A stretch of 48,064 bases of DNA, from assembly GCA_021324635.1 (NCBI GenBank), contig JAJPIS010000120.1, positions 1 to 48,064 of the forward strand. Direction: 5' to 3'. The DNA comes from Gemmatimonadota bacterium. GTDB taxonomy: Bacteria; Gemmatimonadota; Gemmatimonadetes; Gemmatimonadales; Gemmatimonadaceae. Positions within the stretch are counted from its first letter, which is position 1; each line of letters starts with the position of its first letter. Shown in pieces: positions 24,372 through 33,513 of the stretch. The notes below the pieces were generated by a model. The model saw only the letters and a program-made list of their open reading frames with translations, made no database searches and was not told the origin of the DNA. The position numbers and the translations under genes are program-made.

Positions 24372-24821
24372 ATGTACGATGAACGCTTGGTCGCGCCAAT
24401 GCGCCACGAGTTGACGCGTCTCGGGATCGAGGAGTTGCGTACGCCCGAGGCGGTCGACGCCGCGCTCGAGCAGACGCCGGGGACGACGCTCGTCGTGGTG
24501 AACTCGGTGTGCGGATGCGCGGCGCGCAACGCTCGGCCGGCGGTGGCGCTGGCGCTCCGCCACCCAACCCGACCGGATCGACTGACGACCGTCTTCGCGG
24601 GGCAGGACACCGAGGCCACGCGCCAGGCTCGCTCGTATTTCACCGGGTACGCGCCGTCCTCCCCCCAGATCGCACTGCTCAAGGACGGACGGCTGGTCTT
24701 CATGTTGGAGCGCTATCAGATCGAGGGGCGCACTGCGGTCGAGATCGCCAACGATCTGGTGCAGGCGTTCGACCGGTACTGCCAGCCCGGGACACCGGTT
24801 CCGCAGGCCGCGAGCGCCTGA
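24372..24821 (+). CDS. BrxA/BrxB-type bacilliredoxin
   Basis: A 149-residue thioredoxin-like protein with the family CGC motif (Cys47-Gly48-Cys49 in VNSVCGCAARNARP) and the YFTGYAPSSPQIALLKDGRLVFMLERYQIEG segment typical of YphP/BrxA. Bacilliredoxins remove bacillithiol from oxidised protein thiols; whether this organism makes bacillithiol is not shown here. The ATG at 24372 is preceded by GAGGAAGGA about 8 nt upstream. Cytoplasmic. Confidence 0.92.
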   Translation: MYDERLVAPMRHELTRLGIEELRTPEAVDAALEQTPGTTLVVVNSVCGCAARNARPAVALALRHPTRPDRLTTVFAGQDTEATRQARSYFTGYAPSSPQIALLKDGRLVFMLERYQIEGRTAVEIANDLVQAFDRYCQPGTPVPQAASA

Positions 24822-24944
24822 CGGCCGCCGGGCGGCACGCCCGGGATACGGAGGCCTCCGACGGCCAGCTGCGGCGCGCCGCGGCTGGCCGTCGGTATCT
24901 TTGCCCCAGGGGGCGCCCGCCGCCCGGTCTCTGACTCCGTTCCC

Positions 24945-25613
24945 GTGCGGATTCTCATTGTCGAGGACGATCCGGAGCTCGCCGCCATCCTGGCGCAGGG
25001 GTTCGGGGAGCACCATATCGAGGTCGTGGTAGCCCGCACCGTCGGCCACGGGCGGGAGCGGGCCGTGCTCGGCACGTACGAGGTCATCGTGCTGGACGTT
25101 CTCCTCCCTGATGGCAGCGGCTTCGATCTCTGCGCCGCCCTCCGGGCGCGGCGCATTGCGACACCGATCCTCATGTTGACCGCCCGCGATACCGTCGACG
25201 ACCGTGTGCGGGGGCTCGAGGCGGGCGCGGACGATTACCTCGTCAAGCCGTTCGCGTTCCGCGAGCTGCTCGCGCGCGTCCGGGCGCTCGCCCGCCGCCA
25301 CCCGGCGCTCGCCCCCGAGCAGGTCCGGATCGCCGATCTCGCGGTCGACCTCGCGGCGCGCCGGGTCGAGCGCGCGGGACGCCCGATCGCGCTCACCGCC
25401 CGTGAGTTCGCGCTCCTCGAGTTTTTCGCGCGGCACGAAGGCGCCGTCGTCGATCGAGCGGCGATCGCGGCCCACGTGTGGGACGACAATCACGACCCCT
25501 TCACGAATGTGCTCGAAGTCCTGGTTCGGCGCCTTCGGCGCAAGATCGACGACGACTTCGACCCCAAGCTGATTCACACCATCCGCGGTGCCGGGTACCG
25601 GTTCGGTGTCTGA
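24945..25613 (+). CDS. OmpR/PhoB-family response regulator for RND pump 2
   Basis: A 222-residue regulator: receiver domain (1-118) with EDD (7-9), phosphoacceptor Asp51 (VLDVLLPDGSG), TARD and YLVKPFAF; then a winged-helix DNA-binding domain (about 125-222) with ALTAREFALLEFFARHEGAVV and VLVRRLRRKIDDDFDPKLIHTIRGAGYRFG. It is followed by its kinase with overlap, then by the efflux genes, an arrangement known for CusRS/CzcRS-type control of efflux. GTG start. Confidence 0.94.
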   Translation: MRILIVEDDPELAAILAQGFGEHHIEVVVARTVGHGRERAVLGTYEVIVLDVLLPDGSGFDLCAALRARRIATPILMLTARDTVDDRVRGLEAGADDYLVKPFAFRELLARVRALARRHPALAPEQVRIADLAVDLAARRVERAGRPIALTAREFALLEFFARHEGAVVDRAAIAAHVWDDNHDPFTNVLEVLVRRLRRKIDDDFDPKLIHTIRGAGYRFGV

Positions 25614-27024
25614 CGCCGGCGCGTCGCCCGACCGGGCCGGCGCCGGCGCCGTCGCCGCCCCCGTCCCTCCGTCCCCGAGCGCCGAGGCCGGGTGGACCCG
25701 GGCCGCCCCTCGAGCGGGGCCGTGGCGGGCCCGCACGCCCCCCGCGCGGGGCGCCCTGCGGCGGCTCCGGCTCCAGCTCACGGCGTGGTACGTCGGGACC
25801 TTCGCGCTCATTCTCTTCGTCCTGGGCAGCGCCCTCTTCGCGACCATCGCGCACGTCATTGCCGCCGATCTCGATGCGTCGCTCCACGCGGCGGCGCGCG
25901 CCGTGGCGCAGGCCGCCCAGATCCGGGAGGTCGAGGCCATCTCGGCCAAGGGGGCCGCGGTCGACGCGGTCGAGGAGCTGACGATCCCCGGCCGGTCGCT
26001 CTACCTGTTCGACTCGACCGGCACTCCCCTCATGCCCAGGGGCGCGAGCGACCCCGTGGTCGCGACCGCGCGCCGGGCGGCCACCGCGGGTGTCGCCGAC
26101 CACCACTTCGAGGAGGCCACCGGCGGCGCCGGTACGGCGCGACGCGACTTGCAGGCGCACGCGGAGCGGTTCACGCTGCGCAGTGGGCGACGCTACGTCG
26201 CGGCGGTCGTCGCCGACCGGGTCGAGCTCGAGGATCGCTACGCGACGTTGATCGCGGCGCTCGCCGGCGCCGCCGTCGCCGGGCTGCTCCTGGTCGCGGC
26301 CGGCGGCTGGTTCCTGGCCGGCAAGGCGACCGAGCCGGTCGAGCGGACGCTGGCGCACATGCGGCAGTTCATGGCCGACGCGGCCCACCAACTGCGGACC
26401 CCCGTCGCCGTGCTGCGGAGTCGAGCCGATGTGGCGCTCCAGCGCGAGCGCGACCCGGCGGCCTACGTCGAGGCGCTGACGGCAGTCGGCCTCGAGGCCG
26501 AACGCATCGGTGGCATCGTCGATGACCTGCTCACCCTGGCGCGCGCCGACGCCGGCGAGCGACCCATCGTCAGGGCACGCGTCTATCTGGACGACGTGGC
26601 ACTCGACGCGGTGGATGGCGTGCGCATCCTCGCCGAGCGCCGGGGTGTCGAGGTCGCCGTCCCGGAGTTCGAGGAGGCGGCGGTCGATGCCGACCCGTCG
26701 CTCCTGCGTCAGCTCGTGGTCATCGTCCTCGACAACGCGATCAAGTTCACTCCCACCGGCGGGCGCGTCTCACTCCGCGTGCGGGCGGACGATGGCCGGG
26801 CGACACTCGCGGTGGAGGACACGGGCGTCGGCATTCCGCCCGACGAGCTGCCACACGTCTTCGATCGCTTCTATCGCGGGGGCGGCGCCCGCGCCGGCGG
26901 CGATGGGGCGGGCCTCGGGCTCTCGATCGCTCGGTGGATCGCCGAGGCGCACGGCGGGACGATCGAGATCGCGTCCGCGGTCGCCCAGGGAACCCGGGTC
27001 GTGATCCGACTGCCCAGGGGGTGA
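25606..27024 (+). CDS. sensor histidine kinase for RND pump 2
   Basis: From the GTG at 25606 the protein has 472 residues: a Pro/Ala-rich cytoplasmic tail, a first span (YVGTFALILFVLGSALFATIAHVIA), a periplasmic sensor region of about 120 residues, a second span (LIAALAGAAVAGLLLVAAGGWFLAG), then HisKA with FMADAAHQLRTPVAVL (His261) and a complete ATPase domain: VIVLDNAIKFT (N box), VEDTGVGIPPDEL, FDRFYRG (F box) and GLGLSIARWIAEAHGG. A GTG at 25588 would add six residues. No HAMP domain is obvious. It overlaps the regulator gene by 8 nt and is its presumed partner. Confidence 0.93.
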   Translation: MSDAGASPDRAGAGAVAAPVPPSPSAEAGWTRAAPRAGPWRARTPPARGALRRLRLQLTAWYVGTFALILFVLGSALFATIAHVIAADLDASLHAAARAVAQAAQIREVEAISAKGAAVDAVEELTIPGRSLYLFDSTGTPLMPRGASDPVVATARRAATAGVADHHFEEATGGAGTARRDLQAHAERFTLRSGRRYVAAVVADRVELEDRYATLIAALAGAAVAGLLLVAAGGWFLAGKATEPVERTLAHMRQFMADAAHQLRTPVAVLRSRADVALQRERDPAAYVEALTAVGLEAERIGGIVDDLLTLARADAGERPIVRARVYLDDVALDAVDGVRILAERRGVEVAVPEFEEAAVDADPSLLRQLVVIVLDNAIKFTPTGGRVSLRVRADDGRATLAVEDTGVGIPPDELPHVFDRFYRGGGARAGGDGAGLGLSIARWIAEAHGGTIEIASAVAQGTRVVIRLPRG

Positions 27025-27079
27025 CCGCTCGCGACGAGGCAACGCCGTCCCCTGTAATCGTCCTGACAGCTACCCCGGC

Positions 27080-27085
27080 TAGCAT
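27080..27085 (+). promoter_or_regulatory. -10-like TAGCAT placed for a leaderless efflux-channel start
   Basis: TAGCAT ends 7 nt before the A of the ATG at 27092. It lies in the 67-bp gap after the kinase gene, so the pump genes may have their own promoter, the expected target of the OmpR-type regulator. CTGACA at 27063-27068 is too close to be a standard -35 box. Confidence 0.4.
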
Positions 27086-27091
27086 GGGATC

Positions 27092-28582
27092 ATGCCCGTC
27101 GCCATGCGCCACGCACGGGGCGCCCCTGGAGCCGCATGCCGGATGGTGGTCGCTGCGGCTGTCACCCTGTTCGCCGGCCGCTCCGTCCACGCCCAGGGCG
27201 CGGCCGGGCCCGACACGGTCGCGCTCCGAGGGCTCCAACCCCTCCAGCCGCTCAGCCGGGAAGCCGCCGCCGACGCGGCGCTCACGCATGGTGCCCGTGC
27301 GGCGCTCGCGCGGGCCGATTCGCTCGTCGCCGGGGCGACGCTGCTGTCGGCCCGAGCCTACGCCAACCCGACCGCCAACCTGACCTACACGAGGGACACC
27401 CCGCACTATCACGGGATCCTCAGCTTCCCGTTCGACTATCCGTGGGTCCGGAGCGTGCGCGTCCGCTCGGCCGAGGCGGGGCTTCGGTCCGCGTCGTACC
27501 GCTACGCCTTCGAGCGGGCGGCGGTTCGGTTCGAGACGGACACCATGTACACGCGGGCGCTCGCGGCCGCCGACCGGAGCCGCCTCTCGCGGCGGAACGC
27601 GCTCGACGCCGACAGCCTGCGGCAGCTCGCCGTCGTTCGCCGCGACGCCGGCGATGCGAGCGACATGGACGTCGAGCTGGCGACCGTGAACGCCCAACAG
27701 CAGGCGAACGCGGCGACCGCCGATTCGCTCGCGGCGATCGGCGCGGTTCTCGACCTCCAGTCCGTCGTGGGCCTGCCATCCGATCGGACCGCCGTCGTGC
27801 TCACGGACTCGCTGACCCTACCGGCGCCGGCCGACGCGCTGGCCCCGGACAGCGGACCCGCCGAGGCGGCGGCGTCGCCGGGTTCGGGCGGCGTGCGGCA
27901 TCCCGCGCGCTCCACGCGCGCTCCGGCGAGCGGGTCGCCGTCGCCGGCCGTGACGTCCGCTGTGACGTCCGCTGTGACGTCCGCTGCGACGCCGGCCGGA
28001 CCCGTGGCCGCGCCGGGCGTGGCGCCTGCCGGCCCTCCGGCGTCGACGACCATCCCGTTGCAGGTTGCCGCTGCCCAGGCGGCCCTCGAGGCCGAGCAGT
28101 CGAGCCTCGCGCTCGCACATCGCAGCGTGCTGGGCCAGCCTGCCCTCCAGGCGGGGGTCGAAGGGGGCGATCCGACCCAACCCTTTCCGCTCCCGACGTT
28201 CGGGCTGTCGATCCCGTTCCCGCTCTTCAACCACAACGGCGGCGAGGTCGCGCTGGCGGTCGCGAGCCGTGACCGCGCCCTTGCGGAGCTCGAAGTGACC
28301 CGGCGTGCGAGCGCCGCCCAGGTCGCGCAGGCCGTCCGCGAGCAGACCGCCGCCCTCACGCGCGCTCGGCGCGACCGTACCGTGCTCGATCTTGCGACCC
28401 ACGTCGTGGCGCGGTCGCTCACCGCCTTCGCCGAGGGGGCGAGCGCTCTCCCGGCCGTGCTCGAGGCCCAGCGCAGCGCGCGTGATGCGCTCGCGCAGTA
28501 TGTCGATGATGTCGCCGCCGCCAACAACGCCACCGCCGCGGTGCGCCTGTTCACCCTGACGGTCCCGCCCTCATCCCGATGA
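27092..28582 (+). CDS. TolC-family outer-membrane channel (RND pump 2)
   Basis: A 496-residue outer-membrane efflux protein with a signal peptide (hydrophobic MVVAAAVTLFAG, likely cut after VHAQ). Two coiled-coil repeats are seen: about 40-240 (TMYTRALAAADRSRLSRRNALD) and 330-490 (PTFGLSIPFPLFNHNGGEVALA, then a long helix with EVTRRASAAQVAQAVREQ). PTFGLSIPFPLFN is a good match to CzcC/CusC-like channels. The halves are separated by an unusual linker of about 80 Pro/Ala/Ser residues that contains a 12-bp tandem repeat. Its stop overlaps the adaptor ATG. Confidence 0.9.
   Translation: MPVAMRHARGAPGAACRMVVAAAVTLFAGRSVHAQGAAGPDTVALRGLQPLQPLSREAAADAALTHGARAALARADSLVAGATLLSARAYANPTANLTYTRDTPHYHGILSFPFDYPWVRSVRVRSAEAGLRSASYRYAFERAAVRFETDTMYTRALAAADRSRLSRRNALDADSLRQLAVVRRDAGDASDMDVELATVNAQQQANAATADSLAAIGAVLDLQSVVGLPSDRTAVVLTDSLTLPAPADALAPDSGPAEAAASPGSGGVRHPARSTRAPASGSPSPAVTSAVTSAVTSAATPAGPVAAPGVAPAGPPASTTIPLQVAAAQAALEAEQSSLALAHRSVLGQPALQAGVEGGDPTQPFPLPTFGLSIPFPLFNHNGGEVALAVASRDRALAELEVTRRASAAQVAQAVREQTAALTRARRDRTVLDLATHVVARSLTAFAEGASALPAVLEAQRSARDALAQYVDDVAAANNATAAVRLFTLTVPPSSR
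27950..27997 (+). repeat. 12-bp in-frame tandem repeat in the efflux channel gene
   Basis: GTGACGTCCGCT is repeated three times (27950-27985) with a degenerate fourth unit to 27997, encoding VTSA repeats in the interdomain linker. Changes of copy number would keep the frame. Confidence 0.85.
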
Positions 28583-29766
28583 CTTCCCGCCTCTCGCTGC
28601 TGCCGGCGCGGCTCGCCGTCTGTGCCGTCGCCATCTGTGCCTGGATGCTCGCCATCGGCTGTACCGGGGCGAAGCGAGCGGCCTCGCCGGGCACGGTCGC
28701 GACCGCGGACAGCGGGGGAAAGGCCGGGAGCGGCGATTCCGCGGCGGCGGAGAAGGCCGACAGGAGCGACGCCGCGCCGGCCGCCCAGGGCGCCGACGAG
28801 GCACCTGCTCCCGTGGTCCATGCCAGGACGGCGACGGCCACGGTCCAGCCGTTCGTCGAGTCGCTCACCGCCATCGGTGTCGTCGCCGCCCGGCCGGGGC
28901 GCTACGCGGAGCTCTCCGCTCCGGCACCGACCCGCGTCACCCGCATCTTCGTCGGCGCCGGCGATGTCGTGAGCCCGGGCGCGCCGCTCGTCGAGTTCGA
29001 CCGGGCGCCGTTCGACGCCGCGGCGGCGAGCGCCACCGCCATGCTCACCGTCGCGCAGCACGCCTACGACCGCGCTCAGCGCCTCGCCGCGGCCGGGATC
29101 GTCCCGCGCAAGGATGTGGACCAGGCGGCGGCTGACCTCGCCCAGGCTCAGTCCAGCCTCGTGACGGCGCGGCGCGCCCAGGAACTGTCGACGCTCCGCT
29201 CCCCGCTGAGCGGCGTCGTCACGCATCTGTCGGCGATCCTCGGCGCCGCGGTCGACCCGGCCCAGCCGGTCGTCGGTGTCGCCGACCCGAGCGCGCTCGA
29301 CATCGTGCTGAGCCTCTCGCCGAGTGACGGTGCCCGCGTCCGTCCCCGCGACTCGATCGCCGTCACGGCCGGACAGGGCGGCCCGTCCGGTGAGCCACTC
29401 GGGACCGGGCTCGTCACCGCCGTCAACGCGGCGCTCGACACCGCCTCGCGGACGCTGGCGGTCCGCGCGCGCATGGTGCGCCCGACCCGTGCGCTCAGGA
29501 TCGGGGAGACGGTCTCCGGGCGCATCACGGTCGCGGTCCACCCGCGCGCGATCGTCGTGCCGGTCCAGGCGCTGGTGCCGGACGGCGACCAGCTCAAGGT
29601 GTTCGTCGTCGGCAAGGACGGCCTGGCCCACGCCCGTTCGGTCACGGTCGGTGGACGCACCGAGACGCTCGCCGAGATCACGGACGGCCTCCGGCCCGGC
29701 GAGGTCGTCGTCACCGAGGGAGCGTACGGGGTCGAGGACAGCGCCAAGGTGGTCCCGGTCACATGA
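28579..29766 (+). CDS. RND efflux periplasmic adaptor lipoprotein (pump 2)
   Basis: A 395-residue membrane-fusion protein. The signal ends in the lipobox LAIGC (Cys28) and is followed by a Gly/Ala/Asp-rich linker (30-75). Lipoyl halves (PTRVTRIFVGAGDVVSPGAPL and STLRSPLSGVVTHLSAILGA) flank a short alpha-hairpin (about 150-190); beta-barrel and membrane-proximal domains follow, with the typical VVPVQALVPDGDQLKVFVV and LRPGEVVVTEGAYGVED segments. No metal-binding His-rich tail is present. ATGA overlaps on both sides couple it to the channel and the permease. Confidence 0.93.
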   Translation: MTSRLSLLPARLAVCAVAICAWMLAIGCTGAKRAASPGTVATADSGGKAGSGDSAAAEKADRSDAAPAAQGADEAPAPVVHARTATATVQPFVESLTAIGVVAARPGRYAELSAPAPTRVTRIFVGAGDVVSPGAPLVEFDRAPFDAAAASATAMLTVAQHAYDRAQRLAAAGIVPRKDVDQAAADLAQAQSSLVTARRAQELSTLRSPLSGVVTHLSAILGAAVDPAQPVVGVADPSALDIVLSLSPSDGARVRPRDSIAVTAGQGGPSGEPLGTGLVTAVNAALDTASRTLAVRARMVRPTRALRIGETVSGRITVAVHPRAIVVPVQALVPDGDQLKVFVVGKDGLAHARSVTVGGRTETLAEITDGLRPGEVVVTEGAYGVEDSAKVVPVT

Positions 29767-32700
29767 AGCTCTTCGATCTGCTCGCGGCACAGCGGCGGTT
29801 CATCTACATGATCGTGCTCCTGCTCAGCGCCGCCGGCGTCTGGGCGGCGACGCAGCTCCCCTCCGCGATCTATCCCGAGCTCACGTTCCCGCGCATCACG
29901 ATCGTCGTCCAGGGCTCGACGCTGGGCGCCCGGCAAGTCGTGTTCGCGATCAGCCGGCCGATCGAAGAGGCCGTGAGCGTCGTGCCGGGCGTCATCCGCG
30001 TGCAATCGAAGTCGATCCGCGGGTCGAGCGAGATCAATGTCACCTTCACGTCCGGCACCGACATGGTGTACGCGCTCCAGCTCGTGCAGGCGCGCGTCAA
30101 CCAGGCCCGCCAGGACCTCCCACCGGGCGTCGACGTCGAGGTCGAGCGTCTCACGCCATCGCTCTTCCCCATCCTCTCCTACAACCTCGAGGGCGGCGAC
30201 GCGGCCACCCTGTACGATGTCGCGCGCTACCAGATCAAGCCCGTCGTCTCCCGGGTGCCCGGCGTCGGCCGCGTCGATGTGCAGGGGACGGACGTGCGCG
30301 AGATCGAGGTCGTGTGCGATCCCGCCCGGCTCGCCGGGCAGGGCGTCTCGTACGACGACGTCGGCGCCGCGATCCGCCAGGCGACGGCGGTCGACGCGGT
30401 TGGCCGCGTCGCCGAGGACTACAAGCAGTATCTCATCGTCACCGATCAGGAAGCGCACACGCCCGAGGATATCGGCGGCATCGTGGTCTCGTCGGCTGGC
30501 TCCGGCATGCATGTCCGCGACCTCTGCCGGGTCGCGACGGGCACCGAGGATCACACCCGTATCGTGGCGGGCGACGGCAAGCCCGCGGCCCTGATCAACA
30601 TCACGCGCCAGGTCGGCGGCAACACCGTTGCCCTCGCGGACAGCGTTGCCGGCGTCATGCGGGCGCTCGCGCCCGCGCTCCCGCCCGGCGCTCGGCTCAA
30701 ACCCGTCTACGATCAGGCCGCGCTCGTGCGCGATGCCGTCACATCGGTGCGGGACGCGATGCTGATCGGGGCCGCGCTGGCGGTGGTGATTCTCCTCGTC
30801 TTCCTCCGCCACGGCGTCATCACGGCGATCAGCGCCACCTCGATCCCGCTCACGCTGGCGATCACGGTGTTCCTGATGCGGCTGGCCGGCGAGACCTTCA
30901 ACCTGATGACCCTCGGCGCGATGGCGATCGCGATCGGGCTGGTCATCGACGACGCGGTCGTGATCACCGAGAACATCGCCCGCCATCTCGCCCTCGTCCC
31001 CGACCGGCGCCGGGCGATCCGCGACGCGGTGCAGGAGCTGATCTGGCCGGTCTCGACGTCGACGATCACGACGGTCGTCGTCTTCCTCCCCCTCGGCCTG
31101 CTCCAGGGAGTCGTCGGGCAGTTCTTCATCGCCCTCTCGGTCACCCTCACGATCGCCGTGCTCGTGTCGCTCCTCCTGGCGCTGACGATCATTCCGCTGC
31201 TCGCATCGCAGTTCGTCACGGCCGCCGACGCCGAGCATGCGGCGGTGGGATCTCCCGGCCTGCTCGCCAGGGTGGGACGCGGCATCGACAGCCTCGCCGA
31301 CCGGTATGAGCGGACGTTGGGCGGCGTGCTGCATCGTCCGGCGGTGCTCATCGCCGTCGCCGTCGCCCTGCTCGCCGGCGGCGTGGTCGCGTACCAGTTC
31401 GTGGGGACGGGGTTCCTGCCCGAGATGGACGAAGGGGCGTTCGTCCTCGACTACTTCACGCCTGGCGGGACGGCGCTCGCCGAGACCGATCGAGAGGTGC
31501 ACATCGCCGAGCGCATCCTCATGAGCACGCCCGAGATCGCGGGCATCTCGCGGCGGACCGGGGCCGAGCTGGGGCTCTTCGCCACCACGCAGAACACCGG
31601 GGACGTCGTCGCCCGGCTCGTGCCGCGGGGGCAACGCGACCGCGGGATCGCGGAAGTGATCGCCGACGTGCGGACCCGGATCGCGACCGCCGCGCCCCGG
31701 CTCCACATCGAGTTCGTGCAGATCCTCTCCGACGTCATCAACGACCTGGCCGGGGCGGCGCGTCCCGTCGAGGTGAAGATGTTCGGGGACCAGCTCGATC
31801 AGCTCGAGGCGTACGCGCGGCAGCTCGCGCCGCCGATGGCCAAGGTGCCCGGGATCGCCGACCTCTTCTCCGGCGTGAGCGAGCCGACGGCCGAGATGCT
31901 GCTCCGCATCAACGAAGCCGAAGCCTCGCGCATCGGCATGACGCCGCAACAGGTCGCGGCCGACGTGAGCGGCTCGCTGCTCGGCGTCATCTCCGGTGAC
32001 ATCCGGCGCGACGACCGAACCATCAACGTGCGGGTCCGCGCGCCGGATTCGGTGCGCTTCGACCCGTTGCGGCTCGGAGCGCTCCCGATCATGGGCCAGG
32101 CGCGGCGGGCGACGCCCCTGGCGTCGCTGGCGGCCGTGCGCGCCGTCGACTCCCGGGCGCAGTACACGCGGGAGAACCAGCAGCAGATGATCGCCATGAC
32201 CGCTGACTTCGACCAGCGCTCGCTGGGCTCCGTCATGTCCGACGTCAAGGCGGTGCTCGCCGCCCATCCGCCCCCACCCGGCATCCGGGTGGAGCTCGGC
32301 GGGCAGTACGCGGGACAGCAGCAGGCCTTCCGAGCGCTCCTCATCGTGCTCGCCCTCGCCGCGGTGAGCGTCGTGACGGTGATGGTCGTCCAGTTCGAGT
32401 CGTTCGTCGAGCCGCTGATCATCGTCCTCGCGGCGCCGGTGTCGTTCGTCGGGGCGATCCTGCTGCTGCTCGTCACCGGCACGCCGCTCAACGTGTCGTC
32501 CTACATGGGCCTCATCCTGCTCGTCGGACTCATCGTGAAGAACGGGATCATCCTCCTCGACTTCACGCGCCTGCGGATGCGGACCGAGGGCGTCGCACTC
32601 GAGATCGCCGTCCGGGAGGCGGCGCGGACGCGGCTGCGGCCGATCCTCATGACGACGCTCTGCACCCTCTTCGGCCTGCTCCCGCTGGCGCTCGGCATTG

Positions 32701-32855
32701 GCGCCGGCAGTGAGCTCCAACGACCTCTGGCGCTGGCCGTGATCGGGGGCCTGGCCCTCTCCACGCCGATCACGCTGTTCGTCGTCCCGACGCTCGTCGT
32801 CGCCGTACGCGGACGCGGCTTCCGCCTGCCGGTCGACTCGGCGGCGGGGCGCTAG
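29763..32855 (+). CDS. RND efflux permease (pump 2)
   Basis: A 1030-residue RND transporter of normal length, starting in the first membrane span (RRFIYMIVLLLSAAGVWAATQLPSAIYPELTFPRI). The fourth span carries the proton-relay Asp pair (AIGLVIDDAVVITENIARH) and the tenth the Lys (GLIVKNGIILLDFTRL). The GTGFLPEMDEGAFVLDY segment after the seventh span is shared with CzcA/CusA-type and with MdtB-like pumps. The methionine cluster needed for copper or silver transport is not evident, so a metal substrate is not claimed. The RR-HK-channel-adaptor-permease order makes a complete inducible pump. Confidence 0.95.
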   Translation: MKLFDLLAAQRRFIYMIVLLLSAAGVWAATQLPSAIYPELTFPRITIVVQGSTLGARQVVFAISRPIEEAVSVVPGVIRVQSKSIRGSSEINVTFTSGTDMVYALQLVQARVNQARQDLPPGVDVEVERLTPSLFPILSYNLEGGDAATLYDVARYQIKPVVSRVPGVGRVDVQGTDVREIEVVCDPARLAGQGVSYDDVGAAIRQATAVDAVGRVAEDYKQYLIVTDQEAHTPEDIGGIVVSSAGSGMHVRDLCRVATGTEDHTRIVAGDGKPAALINITRQVGGNTVALADSVAGVMRALAPALPPGARLKPVYDQAALVRDAVTSVRDAMLIGAALAVVILLVFLRHGVITAISATSIPLTLAITVFLMRLAGETFNLMTLGAMAIAIGLVIDDAVVITENIARHLALVPDRRRAIRDAVQELIWPVSTSTITTVVVFLPLGLLQGVVGQFFIALSVTLTIAVLVSLLLALTIIPLLASQFVTAADAEHAAVGSPGLLARVGRGIDSLADRYERTLGGVLHRPAVLIAVAVALLAGGVVAYQFVGTGFLPEMDEGAFVLDYFTPGGTALAETDREVHIAERILMSTPEIAGISRRTGAELGLFATTQNTGDVVARLVPRGQRDRGIAEVIADVRTRIATAAPRLHIEFVQILSDVINDLAGAARPVEVKMFGDQLDQLEAYARQLAPPMAKVPGIADLFSGVSEPTAEMLLRINEAEASRIGMTPQQVAADVSGSLLGVISGDIRRDDRTINVRVRAPDSVRFDPLRLGALPIMGQARRATPLASLAAVRAVDSRAQYTRENQQQMIAMTADFDQRSLGSVMSDVKAVLAAHPPPPGIRVELGGQYAGQQQAFRALLIVLALAAVSVVTVMVVQFESFVEPLIIVLAAPVSFVGAILLLLVTGTPLNVSSYMGLILLVGLIVKNGIILLDFTRLRMRTEGVALEIAVREAARTRLRPILMTTLCTLFGLLPLALGIGAGSELQRPLALAVIGGLALSTPITLFVVPTLVVAVRGRGFRLPVDSAAGR

Positions 32856-32881
32856 GACGGGGCGGGGATCCAGATCGGGGT

Positions 32882-32902
32882 CGGGCCGACGGGATCGGCC
32901 CG
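32882..32902 (+). terminator. hairpin after RND pump 2
   Basis: CGGGCCGA (32882-32889) and TCGGCCCG (32895-32902) form an 8-bp stem with loop CGGGA, 26 nt after the permease stop. No T tract. Confidence 0.5.
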
Positions 32903-32969
32903 GCGCGCCGCGGCACCGCCCGGCACGTCACGTGCAACGGCTGGCGGCCACTTCTACGGGGGTGAGCCG

Positions 32970-33500
32970 ATGGAGCGCAGCGATCAGTACGGCGGTTCCA
33001 CGAGTGGTGCGTCCGCGGGGAGCGGGGCGTCCACCAGCGGGAGTGGGTACTCGGAGTCCCAGAGCGGCGGCATGTCGTCGCAGCAGGGCGGGGCAGGGGG
33101 GCAGTCCTCGGGCAGCCTCGCCGACCAGGCGCAACGCAAGGTGCAGCAGGGGAAGGAGGCCGTGTCGCAGCGGGCCGGCCAGGTCCGGGAGAAGGCCTCG
33201 GAGCTCAAGGCGACGCTCGCGGACAAGCTCGAGGCCGGTGCGGACAAGCTGCGCCAGCGCGGGCAGGAGACCGGCGGGCAGTTGGCGACGGCAGAGGGCG
33301 GCAGTGCGGCGACAGCCGCCGGTGACCGCCTCGGTCAATACTCGGATTCACTCGCGAGCGGGATGGAGCGTACCGCCGGATGGCTTCGCGACGGAGACCT
33401 CGGCGAGACGATCACCACCCAGGTGCGTGAGCACCCGGCGCGCTCGTTGCTCATTGCCCTCGGCGTCGGGTACCTCGTGGGGCGGGCGTTGAAGGACTGA
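32970..33500 (+). CDS. low-complexity stress-type protein with YqjD/ElaB-like C-terminus
   Basis: A 176-residue protein. Residues 1-50 are Ser/Gly/Gln-rich; 50-100 form an amphipathic helix rich in Lys, Glu, Gln and Ala (DQAQRKVQQGKEAVSQRAGQ and LKATLADKLEAGADKLRQRG) similar to LEA or apolipoprotein-type repeats; the C-terminus ends in a short Gly-containing membrane segment, VREHPARSLLIALGVGYLVGR, as in YqjD/ElaB/DUF883 tail-anchored proteins. GGGGGTGAG lies just before the ATG. It leads a three-gene unit of envelope proteins likely produced in stationary phase or stress (inference from families). Confidence 0.82.
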   Translation: MERSDQYGGSTSGASAGSGASTSGSGYSESQSGGMSSQQGGAGGQSSGSLADQAQRKVQQGKEAVSQRAGQVREKASELKATLADKLEAGADKLRQRGQETGGQLATAEGGSAATAAGDRLGQYSDSLASGMERTAGWLRDGDLGETITTQVREHPARSLLIALGVGYLVGRALKD

Positions 33501-33513
33501 CCACGGAGGGCCA

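Noticed and set aside
29148-32720. A long minus-strand open frame (about 1190 codons) opposite the second RND permease
   Set aside because: Same reasoning: Arg/His/Asp-rich, no family motifs, and the plus-strand gene carries complete RND signatures.
27092-32855. Copper/silver (Cus) or cobalt-zinc-cadmium (Czc) assignment for RND pump 2
   Set aside because: Gene order and parts of the channel resemble those systems, but the permease lacks an evident Met cluster and the adaptor lacks a metal-binding tail, so the substrate is left open.
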